Shown: positions 12,150-23,533, counted from the first letter of the stretch. The stretch: DNA of 64,000 nt from Reticulitermes speratus (GCA_021186555.1 JAJKFL010000006.1:45890138-45954137); one strand, 5' to 3'. Numbers and translations: made by a program. The notes: generated from the sequence alone by a model not told the origin.

Positions 12150-12260
12150 AACCTGGTTTGACGTTGTGGAGGAAAAAAATGTGTTGTCCTCCCCTGGGAT
12201 CGAACCGCGTATTGCCCAGGTCCTAATCTTGTGGTAAGAGTCAGTGTGTAGCTTGTTTCC
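12150..12260 (-). other. Possible decayed tRNA-derived SINE head
   Basis: The minus strand contains GCGGTTCGATCCCAGG (complement of about 12194-12210), a good pol III B box, preceded by an unclear A-box region. No second copy in the window supports it. Confidence 0.3.
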
Positions 12261-12509
12261 TCTTGACCCAGCTAGCATCTACCAGAAAATGTGAACTAGT
12301 GGTAAATGGCAGTGGTAATTGGAGTTACATGGTACACGGTTTGACAGGAGTTTATGTAGCGTGTGTGGGATACGCTGACAGTTGCTAGACGGGTTCTCAG
12401 AGAGGTGTTAGTGAAGATTCAAATCTTCTGGTACTTCACTGTCTGTCGTTTGGTAATTAGTTGCCGACGTTTTGCAAGTTCGCGGTGTACTTATTTGCTT
12501 GTATTGCTT

Positions 12510-12547
12510 GGCGCCGAAGATGCACTACGGTCTTCGAAACGTCGGAA
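12510..12547 (+). ncRNA. Degenerate hammerhead-like motif
   Basis: CCGAAGA (core U4 changed to C) at 12514-12520, spacer TGCACTACGGTCTTC, then GAAACGTC at 12536-12543. The signature is recognisable but lacks a normal stem II and stem I. Confidence 0.3.
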
Positions 12548-12888
12548 TTTCTGCTTCAGTGACACGTCATGGCATCCCGCAAGACTTCAGTCTGCATGCT
12601 TATGATCTGCTTCTACAGTCTGAGTAAACTGGGTGACGTTAATTGAGTGAGGCGATTAGCTGATCATAGCGACACCAGATCGCAGCACTCTATAGACGAA
12701 ATTACGCATACTGAATGCCAAAATCATATTTAAAGTGACAGTTGATCATTGGTCAATGCCATATTGTCTGGAATGGCAGATTTGCGGAAATTTACAAAAA
12801 ATTGTGTACTGTAGGATTTACTGAACAGTTGTAGTTAAGTGTGATTTTTTGTTAGGTTTCATTATTGATTCACTACATATTGCTATTA
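12548..12888. other. Unassigned DNA
   Basis: Nothing recognised between the hammerhead-like motif and the 30-bp array. Confidence 0.4.
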
Positions 12889-13344
12889 TCGACTGCGAAG
12901 TGTTCTTATCGACATATATCGACTGCCAAGTGTTCTTATCGACATATATCGACTGCCAAGTGTTCTTATCGACATATACCGACTGGGAAATGTTCTTATC
13001 GACATATATCGACTGCAAAGTGTTCTTATCGACATATATCGACTACCAAGTGTTCTTATCGACATATATCGACTGCCAAGTGTTCTTATCGATATATATC
13101 GACTGCCAAGTGTTCTTATCGACAGATATCTACTGCGAAGTGTTCTTATCGACATATACCGACTGCGAAGTGTTCTTATCGACATATATCGACTGTCAAA
13201 TGTTCACATCGACATATATAGACTGCCAAGTGTTCTTATCGACATATATACACTGCCAAGTGTTTTTATCGACATATATCGCCTGCCAAGTGTTCTTATC
13301 GACATATATCGACTGCCATGTGTTCTTATCGACATATATCGCCC
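12889..13344. repeat. 30-bp tandem repeat, about 15 copies
   Basis: Unit TCGACTGCCAAGTGTTCTTA + TCGACATATA. Copies carry scattered substitutions (GCGAAG, GGGAAA, ATACCG) but no indels, so all six frames stay open for long distances (for example STYIDCQVFL repeats). Substitution-only divergence fits an old array; it does not by itself show coding. Confidence 0.95.
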
Positions 13345-13617
13345 ATCCGGAATTTAGTCTCATAAATGTTGAAAATGAATTTATCATAATAAACAAAAAA
13401 ATTTATTCCCGTGTTTACGAATTATTTTTCGCAATTTTATGCGAGTCGACGTTATATCTTTTGAAAAATTAAAGTTAGGCGTGGTGCCTTGCTTTAGGAA
13501 ATGTGGTTCTTTTCCTCCTCTTCACCTCTGTTTTGAAGAACGTAACTTTTCAGAAAATAGTTTTGTGTACGAACGTGTGATGAAAGACGTTGTGTTAGTG
13601 AATGAATATCATTTAAA
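13345..13617. other. Unassigned DNA
   Basis: Short AT-rich stretch between two arrays with no recognised feature. Confidence 0.4.
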
Positions 13618-14164
13618 TCCGTTATATGACGGGGCATTATCTAGGTCGTTATAACATCGTTATATGACGGGGCATTATCTAGGTCGTTATAACATCGTTA
13701 TATGACGGGGCATTATCTGGGTCGTTATAACATCGTTATATGACGGGGCATTATCTAGGTCGTTTTAACATCGTTATATGACGGGGCATTATCTAGGTCG
13801 TTATATGACGGGGCATTATCTAGGTCGTTATAACATCGTTATATGACGGGGCATTATCTAGGTCGTTATATGACGGGGCATTATCTAGGTCGTTATAACA
13901 TCGTTATATGACGGGGCATTATCTAGGTCGTTATATGACGGGGCATTATCTAGGTCGTTTTAACATCGTTATATGACGGGGCATTATCTAGGTCGTTATA
14001 TGACGGGGCATTATCTAGGTCGTTATAACATCGTTATATGACGGGGCATTATCTAGGTCGTTATATGACGGGGCATTATCTAGGTCGTTATAACATCGTT
14101 ATATGACGGGGCATTATCTAGGTCGTTATATGACGGGGCATTATCTAGGTCGTCATAACATCGT
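13618..14164. repeat. Compound 38/27-bp tandem repeat
   Basis: Two related units: a long one, CGTTATATGACGGGGCATTA + TCTAGGTCGTTATAACAT (38 bp), and a short one lacking the last 11 bp (27 bp). After several long units the two alternate, giving a higher-order period of 65 bp. Confidence 0.93.
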
Positions 14165-14339
14165 TACTAATATAAATTCCCACAACTGTGTCTCTTGTAG
14201 TCTTGTCAGACCAAAGATAAATAAGGACAGTCTGATGTAAAGTTATGAACTGCATATCTTACATTCAGGGCCATGTCTATAATCCACGGCCTAGCCGTTT
14301 TAACTTACGGTTTTGTGGGCTGTGGCACTGTGCAGCAAA

Positions 14340-14395
14340 GCAACTTGGTACCGGCGTTTCGGAGGCACCTAATACATTAATCTTCAGCATTGAAG
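14340..14395 (-). ncRNA. Degenerate hammerhead-like motif
   Basis: The minus strand shows CTGAAGA then GAAACGCC, but the spacer does not fold into a clean stem II and no NUH cleavage triplet is present. Likely dead. Confidence 0.25.
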
Positions 14396-14510
14396 ATTAA
14401 TACTTCTCGTATCCGGAAAATGTAAGCTGCTATTACTCCAGACAAATTCAAAACATTACCAACAAATGCACTGTATTACAATATAAAATTTTTGTGTTTA
14501 AAGCACTAAA

Positions 14511-14553
14511 ACTCCGACATGTTTCGACCCTTTGTGGGTCATCCTCAGGGTGT
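14511..14553 (-). ncRNA. Hammerhead-ribozyme-like motif
   Basis: Minus strand: CTGAGGA core, extra T, stem II GACCC/GGGTC with loop ACAAA, then GAAA, a short self-complementary ACATGT and C (GTC cleavage triplet). Stem I gives 2 bp, an A-A mismatch, then 2 more bp. The core fits CUGANGA...GAAA except for the one base inserted before stem II, which is seen at every locus in this window. Activity is untested. Confidence 0.6.
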
Positions 14554-14685
14554 GTACATCAATATTTGTATAAAGCCTAGATTATAAATAGATATAATAA
14601 GTTAAAATTGTATTAAAATCTTTTGATATCTTGACGTTGGTGCTGTAAGTGCGTAAGTTTGATCAGATTTCGTTGTGAAATGGAT

Positions 14686-14688
<3 letters not shown>

Positions 14689-14739
<51 letters not shown>
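14689..14739. repeat. (TA)n microsatellite
   Basis: Uninterrupted dinucleotide run of about 50 bp inside the inverted-repeat element. Confidence 0.97.
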
Positions 14740-14742
<3 letters not shown>

Positions 14743-15019
14743 GCATAAGTATTTTAATCAGTATTTTAAATATTCAAACAATTGGAGCGAAGTTATAGTG
14801 CTTTAATTGTAAAAACACTTTATATTGTAATACAGTGCATTTGCTGGCATTTTCTTGAATTGTAACAAGTATCGCTGTGTATTAATACCACAAAACTCTC
14901 CAGACACGTGACAGCTACGTAATCCAGACGACCACAATCTTGGTACCGGCGCGATAACCTAAAACCTGGAACGTCTCAAGTGTTTCTGCCTACAGCATGT
15001 CTACATGTGTGCGTGTGGT

Positions 15020-15470
15020 TTTGTATGGGTTTGGAACTTGGTCTGTCACACTAAGGACAACAGGGGTTGAGGGTCTTCGGGCCTAAGGGGAAGAAACGTC
15101 AGGATACTGGAGAAAATTGCATAATGAGGAGCTTCATGATATATACACCTCACCAAATATATTTCGGGTGATAAAATTAAATATATGAGAGGGGCATGTG
15201 GCAGGTAAGGGGAAAAGAGAAATGAACGCGTAATTTTGGTGGGAAAAGTTGAAGGAAAGACAGTAGTTGGAAGACCTAGGCGTAGATGGGATGGTAATGT
15301 GAAGTGGACTTTAAAGTAAAAGGATGGGAAGGCGTGGATTGGATTCATATGGCTAATGATAGTGATAAGTGTCGGGCTGTTGTGAGAGTGGTAATGAACT
15401 TTCGGGTTTTATGTAATGAGGGGGAAATTATTGAGTAGTTGAGGAACTATCAGCTTAACGAGACGGCCCC
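15020..15470 (+). pseudogene. LINE ORF C-terminus, heavily decayed
   Basis: Translating in shifting frames gives WSVTLR-like, YWRKLHNEELHD(I/L)YTSPNI-like, GHVA and RRRWDG-like pieces, ending in VVMNFRV followed by a stop near 15410. These match, in order, the tail of the LINE family whose intact end is at 17695-17949. A recognisable 3' UTR (GGGAAATTATTGAGTAGTTG) follows. Many stops and frameshifts; dead. Confidence 0.7.
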
Positions 15471-15859
15471 TGCTGCTTGTGGCTAGCTCTGCCCGTAGGG
15501 TTGAGAAAGGCGAGCTGTTGCACAACTGTGGTGGTGTCTGCGCAGTGCTTAACTGAATCATACTGTAGACAGTGTGTGGAACGTAAGCTCCATCTCGCTA
15601 CATGATGTACAGGGCTTTTAGCAGATTGAACTACCTATCTACCCCCTGCCCCTGCCTACCTTGCTACTACCTCTGACTGCAGTGCGAGGTGTACTAGCCA
15701 CGGCAAATAATTGAAGTGCTCCTATACTTGTATTTCCAAAAAACAGAAAACGAGTCAAAACGGGTTTTGTAAAGCTGGAGGGCCCCACCATGTGGTTACG
15801 GCCTCTCACCGCGGATCCCCGGGTTTATTTCCGGCCACAGAGTATGGGATTTGTGGTGG
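15471..15859. other. Unassigned DNA
   Basis: No gene seen. The last 20 bp leads into the flank shared with the 36.4 and 44.6 kb loci. Confidence 0.4.
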
Positions 15860-16930
15860 ACAAAGTGGCACTGGAACAGGTTTTCTTCCAGTACACCAGC
15901 TTTCCCCTGTCAGTAACATCTCACCAGTACACCAGCTTTCCCCTGTCAGTATCATCTCACCAGTACACCAGCTTTCCCCTGTCAGTATCATCTCACCAGT
16001 ACACCAGTTTTCCCCTGTCAGTATCATCTCACCAGTACAAAAGCTTTCCCTGTCAGTAACATCTCACCAGTACACCAGCTTTCCCTGTCAGTATCATCTC
16101 ACCAGTACACCAGCTTTCCCCTGTCAGTATTATCTCACCAGTACACCAGCTTTCCCCTGTCAGTATCATCTCACCAGTACACCAATACACCAGCTTTCCC
16201 TGTCAGTATCATCTCACCAGTACACCAGCTTTCCCCTGTCAGTATCATCTCACCAGTACACCAGCTTTCCCCTGTCAGTATCATCTCACCAGTACACCAG
16301 CTTTCCCCTGTCAGTATCATCTCACCAGTACACCAGCTTTCCCCTGTCAGTATCATCTCACCAGTACACCAGCTTTCCCCTGTCAGTATCATCTCACCAG
16401 TACACCAGCTTTCCCCTGTCAGTATCATCTCACCAGTACACCAGCTTTCCCCTGTCAGTATCATCTCACCAGTACACCAGCTTTCCCCTGTCAGTATCAT
16501 CTCACCAGTACACCAGCTTTCCCCTGTCAGTAACATCTCACCAGTACACCAGTTTTCCCCTGTCAGTATCATCTCACCAGTACACCAGCTTTCCCTGTCA
16601 GTATCATCTCACCAGTACACCAGCTTTCCCCTGTCAGTATCATCTCACCAGTACACCAGCTTTCCCCTGTCAGTATCATCTCACCAGTACACCAGCTTTC
16701 CCCTGTCAGTATCATCTCACCAGTACACCAGCTTTCCCCTGTCAGTATCATCTCACCAGTACACCAGCTTTCCCCTGTCAGTATCATCTCACCAGTACAC
16801 CAGCTTTCCCCTGTCAGTATCATCTCACCAGTACACCAGCTTTCCCCTGTCAGTATCATCTCACCATTTCTCCATGTTCACTAATTCTTAATATATTGCA
16901 TCTGTCGTGTATTATCTCACTGCTTATTAG
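15860..16930 (+). repeat. 36-bp tandem array in a dispersed repeat
   Basis: About 27 copies of CCAGCTTTCCCCTGTCAGTA + TCATCTCACCAGTACA; a 35-bp variant has CCC for CCCC. The unit aligns with one segment of the 91-bp unit at 36.5-42.9 kb (CAGTACTTCAGTTTCCCCTG...). The left flank GGACAAAGTGGCACTGGAAC also matches the left flank of that array. The right flank (TTTCTCCATGTTCACTAATTC) resembles the rest of the 91-bp unit. Long open frames exist in both directions but come from the repeat. Confidence 0.92.
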
Positions 16931-16989
16931 ATTACATTTTGTTAGGACGCAATGAACATCCCCTCATTCGTTTACACCTGACTGTATAT

Positions 16990-17367
16990 AATGTTAACAC
17001 CTCACATATAATGTTAACACTTCACATATAATGTTAACACTTCACATATATATGTTAACACTTCACATATAATGTTAACGCTTCACATATAATGTTAACA
17101 CTTCACATATAATGTTAACACTTCACATATAATGTTAACGCTTCACATATAATGTTAACGCTTCACATATAATGTTAACACTTCACATATAATGTTAACA
17201 CTTCACATATAATGTTAACACTTCACATATAATGTTAACACTTCACATATAATGTTAACACTTCACATATAATGTTAACACTTCACATATAATGTTAACA
17301 CTTCACATATAATGTTAACACTTCACATATAATGTTAACACTTCACATATAATGTTAACACTTCACA
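16990..17367. repeat. 20-bp tandem repeat, about 19 copies
   Basis: Unit AATGTTAACACTTCACATAT, nearly perfect; ACACTT varies to ACGCTT in three or four copies and to ACACCT in the first. Confidence 0.95.
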
Positions 17368-17694
17368 GCGTCGTTAAATGTAGGACTTGTGTGAGTTGCA
17401 ATTAAAATTGCTCACGTTTTGTGTAACCAGTGCGATTGTGCAGCCCAACACTTGGTTACCAGTTTTGGTGACTGCTCTGTATTGGTCTTTGGCGCGCACC
17501 CAAAAGGGTGTGGGGTTTGCAGACAGCAATCCCCCCCCCCCCCCAAATAGATCGAAATTAAAAAAAAAAACTTTCAGGACAGGATGACACCAGACGTTTA
17601 TCTTGATTTTCCCTTCAGCCGAAATCAGCCACTGAAATCGGCTCATAACTTGTGCATGAAATTTTTGAAAAATAAATAAAAAACTTATTAAGTA
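17368..17694. other. Unassigned DNA with poly-C and poly-A runs
   Basis: Contains a C run of about 14 near 17530 and an A run of 10 near 17560. No gene recognised. Confidence 0.4.
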
Positions 17695-17949
17695 TTGGTT
17701 GAACTTAAACGAATGAGGTGGGCGGGGCATGTAGCACGTATGGGTGAGGGGAGAGGTGCATTCAGGGTTTTGGTGGGGAAACCTGAGGGAAAGAGACCAC
17801 TTCGAAGACCCAGGCGTAGATGGGAGGATAATATTAAAATCGATCTTCAAGAAGTGGGATGGGGGGACATGGACTGGATTGATATGGCTCAGGATAGGGA
17901 CAGGTGGCGGGCTGTTGTGAGTGCGGTAATGAACCTTGGGGTTCCATAA
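17695..17949 (+). pseudogene. LINE ORF C-terminal fragment, intact to stop
   Basis: An 84-codon uninterrupted stretch of a non-LTR retrotransposon polyprotein, downstream of the RT domain. It shows [33 protein letters not shown] and [17 protein letters not shown], then a stop. The W-GH-RM and GRP-RRW pattern is typical of the LINE 'connection/tail' region in insects. It is a 5'-truncated insertion: nothing of the RT or endonuclease lies upstream. The ATG given is internal and is not a true start. No frameshift within the fragment suggests it is younger than the 15.0 and 56.4 kb copies. Confidence 0.9.
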
Positions 17950-18044
17950 AACGCGAGGAATTTCTTGACTAGCTGACGACCTGTTAGCTTCTCAAGAAGG
18001 ACTCTGCTACATGGAGTTAGTTAGTTAGTTAGTTAGTTAGTTGA
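17950..18044 (+). mobile_element. LINE 3' UTR and (TTAG)n tail
   Basis: The sequence after the stop (GGAATTTCTTGACTAGCTGA ... CTACATGGAG) recurs at 23.4, 33.4, 43.9 and, decayed, 47.7 kb. It ends in (TTAG)6-7. The tail identifies the 3' terminus of this LINE family. Confidence 0.9.
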
Positions 18045-18137
18045 GCTGAAACAGGCCAGAAGTTTAGACCTTGTGATTTAAATCAAGCGAGCCACGGAAC
18101 ATGTAGTTATGATTGTATGTCTGTAAGTGTAGTTGTA

Positions 18138-19910
18138 GCTATATTTATGGCATCATGTAGCTATATTTATGGCATCATGTAGCTATATTTATGGCATCAT
18201 GTAGCTATATTTATGGCATCATGTAGCTATATTTATGGCATCATGTAGCTATATTTATGGCATCATGTAGCTATATTTATGGCATCATGTAGCTATATTT
18301 ATGGCATCATGTAGCTATATTTATGGCATCATGTAGCTATATTTATGGCATCATGTAGCTATATTTATGGCATCATGTAGCTATATTTATGGCATCATGT
18401 AGCTATATTTATGGCATCATGTAGCTATATTTATGGCATCATGTAGCTATATTTATGGCATCATGTAGCTATATTTATGGCATCATGTAGCTATATTTAT
18501 GGCATCATGTAGCTATATTTATGGCATCATGTAGCTATATTTATGGCATCATGTAGCTATATTTATGGCATCATGTAGCTATATTTATGGCATCATGTAG
18601 CTATATTTATGGCATCATGTAGCTATATTTATGGCATCATGTAGCTATATTTATGGCATCATGTAGCTATATTTATGGCATCATGTAGCTATATTTATGG
18701 CATCATGTAGCTATATTTATGGCATCATGTAGCTATATTTATGGCATCATGTGCATTTTAAGTAGCTATATTTATGGCATCATGTAGCTATATTTATGGC
18801 ATCATGTAGCTATATTTATGGCATCATGTAGCTATATTTATGGCATCATGTAGCTATATTTATGGCATCATGTAGCTATATTTATGGCATCATGTAGCTA
18901 TATTTATGGCATCATGTAGCTATATTTATGGCATCATGTAGCTATATTTATGGCATCATGTAGCTATATTTATGGCATCATGTAGCTATATTTATGGCAT
19001 CATGTAGCTATATTTATGGCATCATGTAGCTATATTTATGGCATCATGTAGCTATATTTATGGCATATGTAGCTATATTTATGGATCATGTAGCTATATT
19101 TATGGGATCATGTAGCTATATTTATGGCATCATGTAGCTATATTTATGGCATCATGTAGCTATATTTATGGCATCATGTAGCTATATTTATGGCATCATG
19201 TAGCTATATTTATGGGATCATGTAGCTATATATTTATGGATCATGTAGCTTATATTTTATGGCATCATGTAGCTATATTTATGGCATCATGTAGCTATAT
19301 TTATGGCATCATGTAGCTATATTTATGGCATCATGTAGCTATATTTATGGCATCATGTAGCTATATTTATGGCATCATGTAGCTATATTTATGGCATCAT
19401 GTAGCTATATTTATGGCATCATGTAGCTATATTTATGGCATCATGTAGCTATATTTATGGCATCATGTAGCTATATTTATGGCATCATGTAGCTATATTT
19501 ATGGCATCATGTAGCTATATTTATGGCATCATGTAGCTATATTTATGGCAATGTAGCTATATTTATGGGATCATGTAGCTATATTTATGGATCATGTAGC
19601 TATATTTATGGCATCATGTAGCTATATTTATGGCATCATGTAGCTATATTTATGGCATCATGTAGCTATATTTATGGATCATGTAGCTATATTTATGGGA
19701 TCATGTAGCTTATATTTATGGATCATGTAGCTTATTTATGGCATCATGTAGCTATATTTATGGGATCATGTAGCTATATTTATGGGATCATGTAGCTATA
19801 TTTATGGGATCATGTAGCTATATTTATGGGATCATGTAGCTTATTAGGATATAGTTTTATGGATCATGTGTTATTATGCATCATGTAGCTTATTTATGGC
19901 ATCATTTTTA
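18138..19910. repeat. 22-bp tandem repeat, about 80 copies
   Basis: Unit TAGCTATATTTATGGCATCA + TG. Copies up to about 19060 are essentially identical, apart from one insertion near 18751 (GTGCATTTTAAG). From 19070, and especially after 19540, units carry many one- and two-base indels (GGATCATG, GGGATCATG, GCTTATTTATG). This is one of the most homogeneous arrays in the window. Confidence 0.96.
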
Positions 19911-20400
19911 TAATACGGTTTTTAACATCAAACACACATTATATACAGCGTCAGGCTCACCCTGTCTTCCCAGTGAAAGGTTCTGGGTTTGCGTTTGACT
20001 TGCATGTGGAGGTTTATCTTTTATCCAAACATCTATTGATGTACCAGTCAAACGATAATTGACCACATGTTTCGGCCAATAACCTGCAGGTCATCATGAG
20101 GTCAGTCGTTTTTATAACAGAGTTTACGTGTTGGAAGGTTTAGTAATTATGATGCTTATTATGAGATCTCATTCCTTCTACGTTCCCACATTTATTAAAA
20201 ATTGTATGTGTCTGTCTTATTAGCTAAGTCCCCGTGTAATAGGTGATTTGTGAATTGTGTAATTTATGTATTAGCTATGTACTTGTATATAGAAATATGA
20301 AGTGCTTGATATGCTGAAGTGTTATTACATTACGATAAACGTGAAATACAGCATCTCTTTCTTTGTTAGCAATCTCTTATTAATACAGGACGTAAGTAAT
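19911..20400. other. Unassigned DNA with one degenerate hammerhead-like motif
   Basis: The only item recognised is the motif at 20059-20106. The rest is AT-rich and shows no gene. Confidence 0.4.
20059..20106 (-). ncRNA. Degenerate hammerhead-like motif
   Basis: Minus strand: CTCATGA (core G5 changed to C), a GACCTGCAGG hairpin-like spacer, then GAAACATGTG. The triplet GTG is not cleavable. Stem I GAC/GTC is still present. Probably a dead copy. Confidence 0.35.
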
Positions 20401-20444
20401 GTACTGATTCGTATTGATTCGTATTGATTCGTATTGATTCGTAT
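20401..20444. repeat. 10-bp tandem repeat, 4-5 copies
   Basis: Unit GTATTGATTC; short array with no other features. Confidence 0.9.
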
Positions 20445-21114
20445 CTTGTGTACTTGAAACACGTCTGTGCGCTCTGTTTCTGTCTCGTTTGAAGACGATC
20501 GTGCTGCGCTCTGGTGCTCACAATTTCTCATTTAAATTGCAATGTCTGACGTTCCCAGTAAGCTGCTTTCCAACGGACGTGGCCAAGAAATATTTTGTAG
20601 TAGGTTATAGCTGGAGCTTGTCCTCCATCTGTCTGCTCTGTGTACTGTCACTGTGGTTATGACAAGTGATGAAACCGATTGATAACATATTGGAGATGGG
20701 TTTAGTTCTTTGTGTCTCCGTGTAGAGGGTGCTGGAGTCTGGTGTGAATTGGTTTAATGTTAGTGAATTTCTGATCTGTGCACAACACCAAGTGTTTGGG
20801 AAGTTCCAGATGTGTCTGGCGTGGGTAAAGTGGGGCGACTGCTCCTGTGTTTGGTTCGTTAGAAGCTTGTCGTTAATGTATCAGTGTTTGAGGTTACAAA
20901 ATTATCATCTTGCAAGCTTTTAAGGCACTTCTCCAGGTGGCGTATCTCGGATAATTACGAACAAGAACCATACTTAAACAGCGAACAGCCATTCAGTCTG
21001 TTCTAACATTCTTTCTTTACCAGAACAAAGAATTTCCTAGCAGTACTCAAAACAAACCTAACGTAAGGTTGGGAGAAATCTAACTCCGTACAGCGGAGTT
21101 CGTGTTGAGAAGCT
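20445..21114. other. Unassigned DNA
   Basis: No gene, RNA or repeat recognised. Confidence 0.4.
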
Positions 21115-21375
21115 TTAGTTTCTCAGCTACTCAAAAAATTCCTGTCACTCTACGGAATCCGAAGGTTCATTACCGAATTAACAAAAGCTCGCTACATATC
21201 CGTATCTTGAGTCAGATTAAACCAGTCCACGCCCTCCCATCCCGTTTCTATACGGTCCGTTTTAATATTATCTTCCATCTATATCTAAGATCTCCAAGTG
21301 GTAATTTTCATTCAGGTGTCGTCATCTTTACGTTGTATGCATTTATGTTGTACGTGTACTTGCCACGTATCCCGT
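21115..21375 (-). pseudogene. LINE ORF tail fragment, decayed
   Basis: On the plus strand, CGGAATCCGAAGGTTCATTA followed by a segment resembling CATATCCGTATCTTGAG is the complement of the VVxAVMNLRxP end of the same LINE family as at 17.7 kb. Homology appears to continue to about 21370 with decay. Stops in all minus frames. Confidence 0.55.
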
Positions 21376-21404
21376 CGGTCTAATTTCCTTTTATTTGATC
21401 ACGT

Positions 21405-21441
21405 GAATATTCATATTCATATGATATGAATATGAATATTC
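21405..21441. repeat. Perfect 37-bp palindrome
   Basis: Two 18-nt arms (GAATATTCATATTCATAT) around a single central G. Internally it is made of ATATTC/GAATAT pieces. It could form a cruciform or be a tiny foldback remnant. Confidence 0.9.
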
Positions 21442-21792
21442 TGTAAAGTATAGAAATATTTCATACATTTTGTTACGTCACTTATAAGAGCAAGACGAAG
21501 TAATCTCGCTGACATTGTAGCCAGGCCCCGCGGCTCCCTTGTTGTCGGTACGCCACGTCTGCAGAACCAATACTGTATCGAACTGAGTCTCGTGGTGCGG
21601 ATGGGAAATGCTTTGTAATGGTGAACTGCATAAGTATTGCGGAGTTACTGGCGTAGCAGTTTAGCGCTTTGGAAACAAGAGAGCGTAAATGTTGTGGTGT
21701 TAATGAATCTTATTGACACTGTTGGCACCAGCAGGGGCAGAGTTTTACTGAGGAAGAATATTGGAACTTTTGTTTGTGGCTTCGGCGCTTAT
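21442..21792. other. Unassigned DNA
   Basis: Nothing recognised. Confidence 0.4.
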
Positions 21793-22790
21793 TTAAGCCT
21801 CTAAAGCCCAGTGGTTACTATATGTACCACCATGTTTAACTTCAACAATTCTACGTTCTGCCCACACAGTGTATTTATGTGTTTTATGTGGATCTCAGAA
21901 CAAACAGCGATTATTTCACTGTACAGCATTAACTGACTGGTTTGTATAACTGAGACGGAGTGTGTTTACTGCGCGGTACGGACTGTATTTATGTGTTTTG
22001 TGTGGATCTCAGAACAAACAGCGATTATTTCACTGTACAACATTAACTGACTGGTTTGTATAACTGAGACGGAGTGTGTTTACTGCGCGGTACGGACTGT
22101 ATTTATGTGGTTTTGTGTGGATCTCAGAACAAACAGCGATTATTTCACTGTACAGCATTAACTGACTGGTTTGTATAACTGAGACGGAGTGTGTTTACTG
22201 CGCGGTACGGACTGTATTTATGTGTTTTGTGTGGATCTCAGAACAAACAGCCATTATTTCACTGTACAGCATTAACTGACTGGTTTGTATAACTGAGACG
22301 GAGTGTGTTTACTGCGCGGTACGGACTGTATTTATGTGTTTGTGTGGATCTCACAACAAACAGCGATTATTTCACTGTACAGCATTAACTGACTGGTTTG
22401 TATAACTGAGACGGAGTGTGTTTACTGCGCGGTACGGACTGTATTTATGTGTTTTGTGTGGATCTCAGAACAAACAGCGATTATTTCACTGTACAACATT
22501 AACTGACTGGTTTGTATAACTGAGACGGCGTGTGTTTACTGCGCGGTACGGACTGTATTTATGTGGTTTGTGTGGATCTCAGAACAAACAGCGATTATTT
22601 CACTGTACAACATTAACTGACTGGTTTGTATAACTGAGACGGAGTGTGTTTACTGCGCGGTACGGACTGTATTTATGTGGTTTTGTGTGGATCTCAGAAC
22701 AAACAGCGATTATTTCACTGTACAACATTAACTGACTGGTTTGTATAACTGAGACGGAGTGTGTTTACTGCGCGGTACGGACTGAGTTTT
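21793..22790 (+). mobile_element. PiggyBac-like element with 114-bp array
   Basis: The left terminus TTAAGCCTCTAAAG differs from TTAACCCTCTAAAG at one base. It is followed by the CCCAGTGGTTACTATATGTA leader and about 8 copies of the 114-bp unit. After the last GCGGTACGGACTG the sequence (AGTTTTTAAATATG) is not shared with other loci, so the right terminus is unclear. Confidence 0.78.
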
Positions 22791-23365
22791 TAAATATGAT
22801 TCCAGTCACATTTAATCTCTAAATGCTTGCTATAACGGCGCCATATGCCGTCAGTAATACTGGACCTAATGAACGGTCCTTATTTCGTAACCCGGTACAG
22901 AGAGGCCTGTGTGAAGTGTGCCAATGTTACTCGCTTTACGCCGCAGACCGTATTTCTGTTTGTGTGTTGCCATCAGCACGATCAGTCCATCCGTGTCTCC
23001 ATTCCAAACAAATGAACGTATCATTTACCGCCCGACTTTCCTATTGTGACAATGAATGCTGGTGGATTGAACGAGACCCGTGTTGATGCGGCAACTTCTC
23101 CTACAGCTGTGTGCTGCGTGTCGTCGAAACGTAGACATCGACGGGGCACCGTACGCTGCTACGCTAAACGCGATATTCGAGTTTCTTACAGCGGTGCTGC
23201 TGACCGGAGATGTTATGTCGTGTCGATTTGTTTTAATTACCGACGTTTTCAAGAACCGTGTTGCCGTCGTCTTCGGAGTGAAGCCGTACAAGAAGATGTG
23301 GGCTGTTTGTTTCTGAAGAAGGCATGTCGGCAGCTGTGTGCCAATCGACAAGGTGTGACATCCCA
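22791..23365. other. Unassigned DNA
   Basis: Overlapping open frames of 78-113 codons on both strands have no recognisable domain. I do not call a gene. Confidence 0.4.
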
Positions 23366-23533
23366 TAGAACATACTAACTAACTAACTAACTAACTCCAT
23401 GTAGCACAGTCCTTCTTGACAAGCTAGCAGGTCCTCAGCTAGTCAAGAAATTCCCCGCGTTTTATGGAACCCGAAGGTTCGTTACCGCACTCACAAGAGC
23501 CCGCCACCTGTCCCTATCCTGAGCCTTAAGTTG
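23366..23533 (-). mobile_element. LINE 3' end copy (tail and last codons)
   Basis: Reverse orientation: (AACT)n tail, then the complement of the 3' UTR seen at 17950-18044, then the codons for the end of the ORF up to about the DRDRW region. 5'-truncated. About nine-tenths similar to the 17.7 kb copy by eye. Confidence 0.88.

Larger units (their letters stand above)
14448..14862. mobile_element. Inverted-repeat element carrying a hammerhead motif
   Basis: Arms of about 75 bp: left ...AAATGCACTGTATTACAATA..., right the inverted TATTGTAATACAGTGCATTT at about 14822-14841. The arms include GTGCTTTAA/TTAAAGCAC. A hammerhead-like motif lies just inside the left arm on the minus strand. The interior has a (TA)n run of about 50 bp. 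No coding sequence. Confidence 0.7.

Noticed and set aside
12849-13472. 207-codon frame with VFLSTYIDCQ repeats as a leucine-rich or coiled protein
   Set aside because: The 30-bp unit gives open frames on both strands. Substitutions do not favour synonymous sites in any frame as far as I can see by eye.
15711-16955. 414-codon open frame ([12 protein letters not shown] repeats)
   Set aside because: It lies on the 36-bp array, a multiple of three. Equally long frames exist on the opposite strand and there is no unique coding domain.
16981-17367. Telomeric or centromeric satellite
   Set aside because: The unit does not match the insect telomere TTAGG. The short TTAG runs elsewhere are LINE tails, not telomere repeats.
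22823-23378. Arg/Cys-rich frames near 23.0-23.4 kb as a small secreted protein
   Set aside because: Several frames on both strands are open at once, the composition follows local base content, and there is no signal peptide or conserved cysteine pattern.
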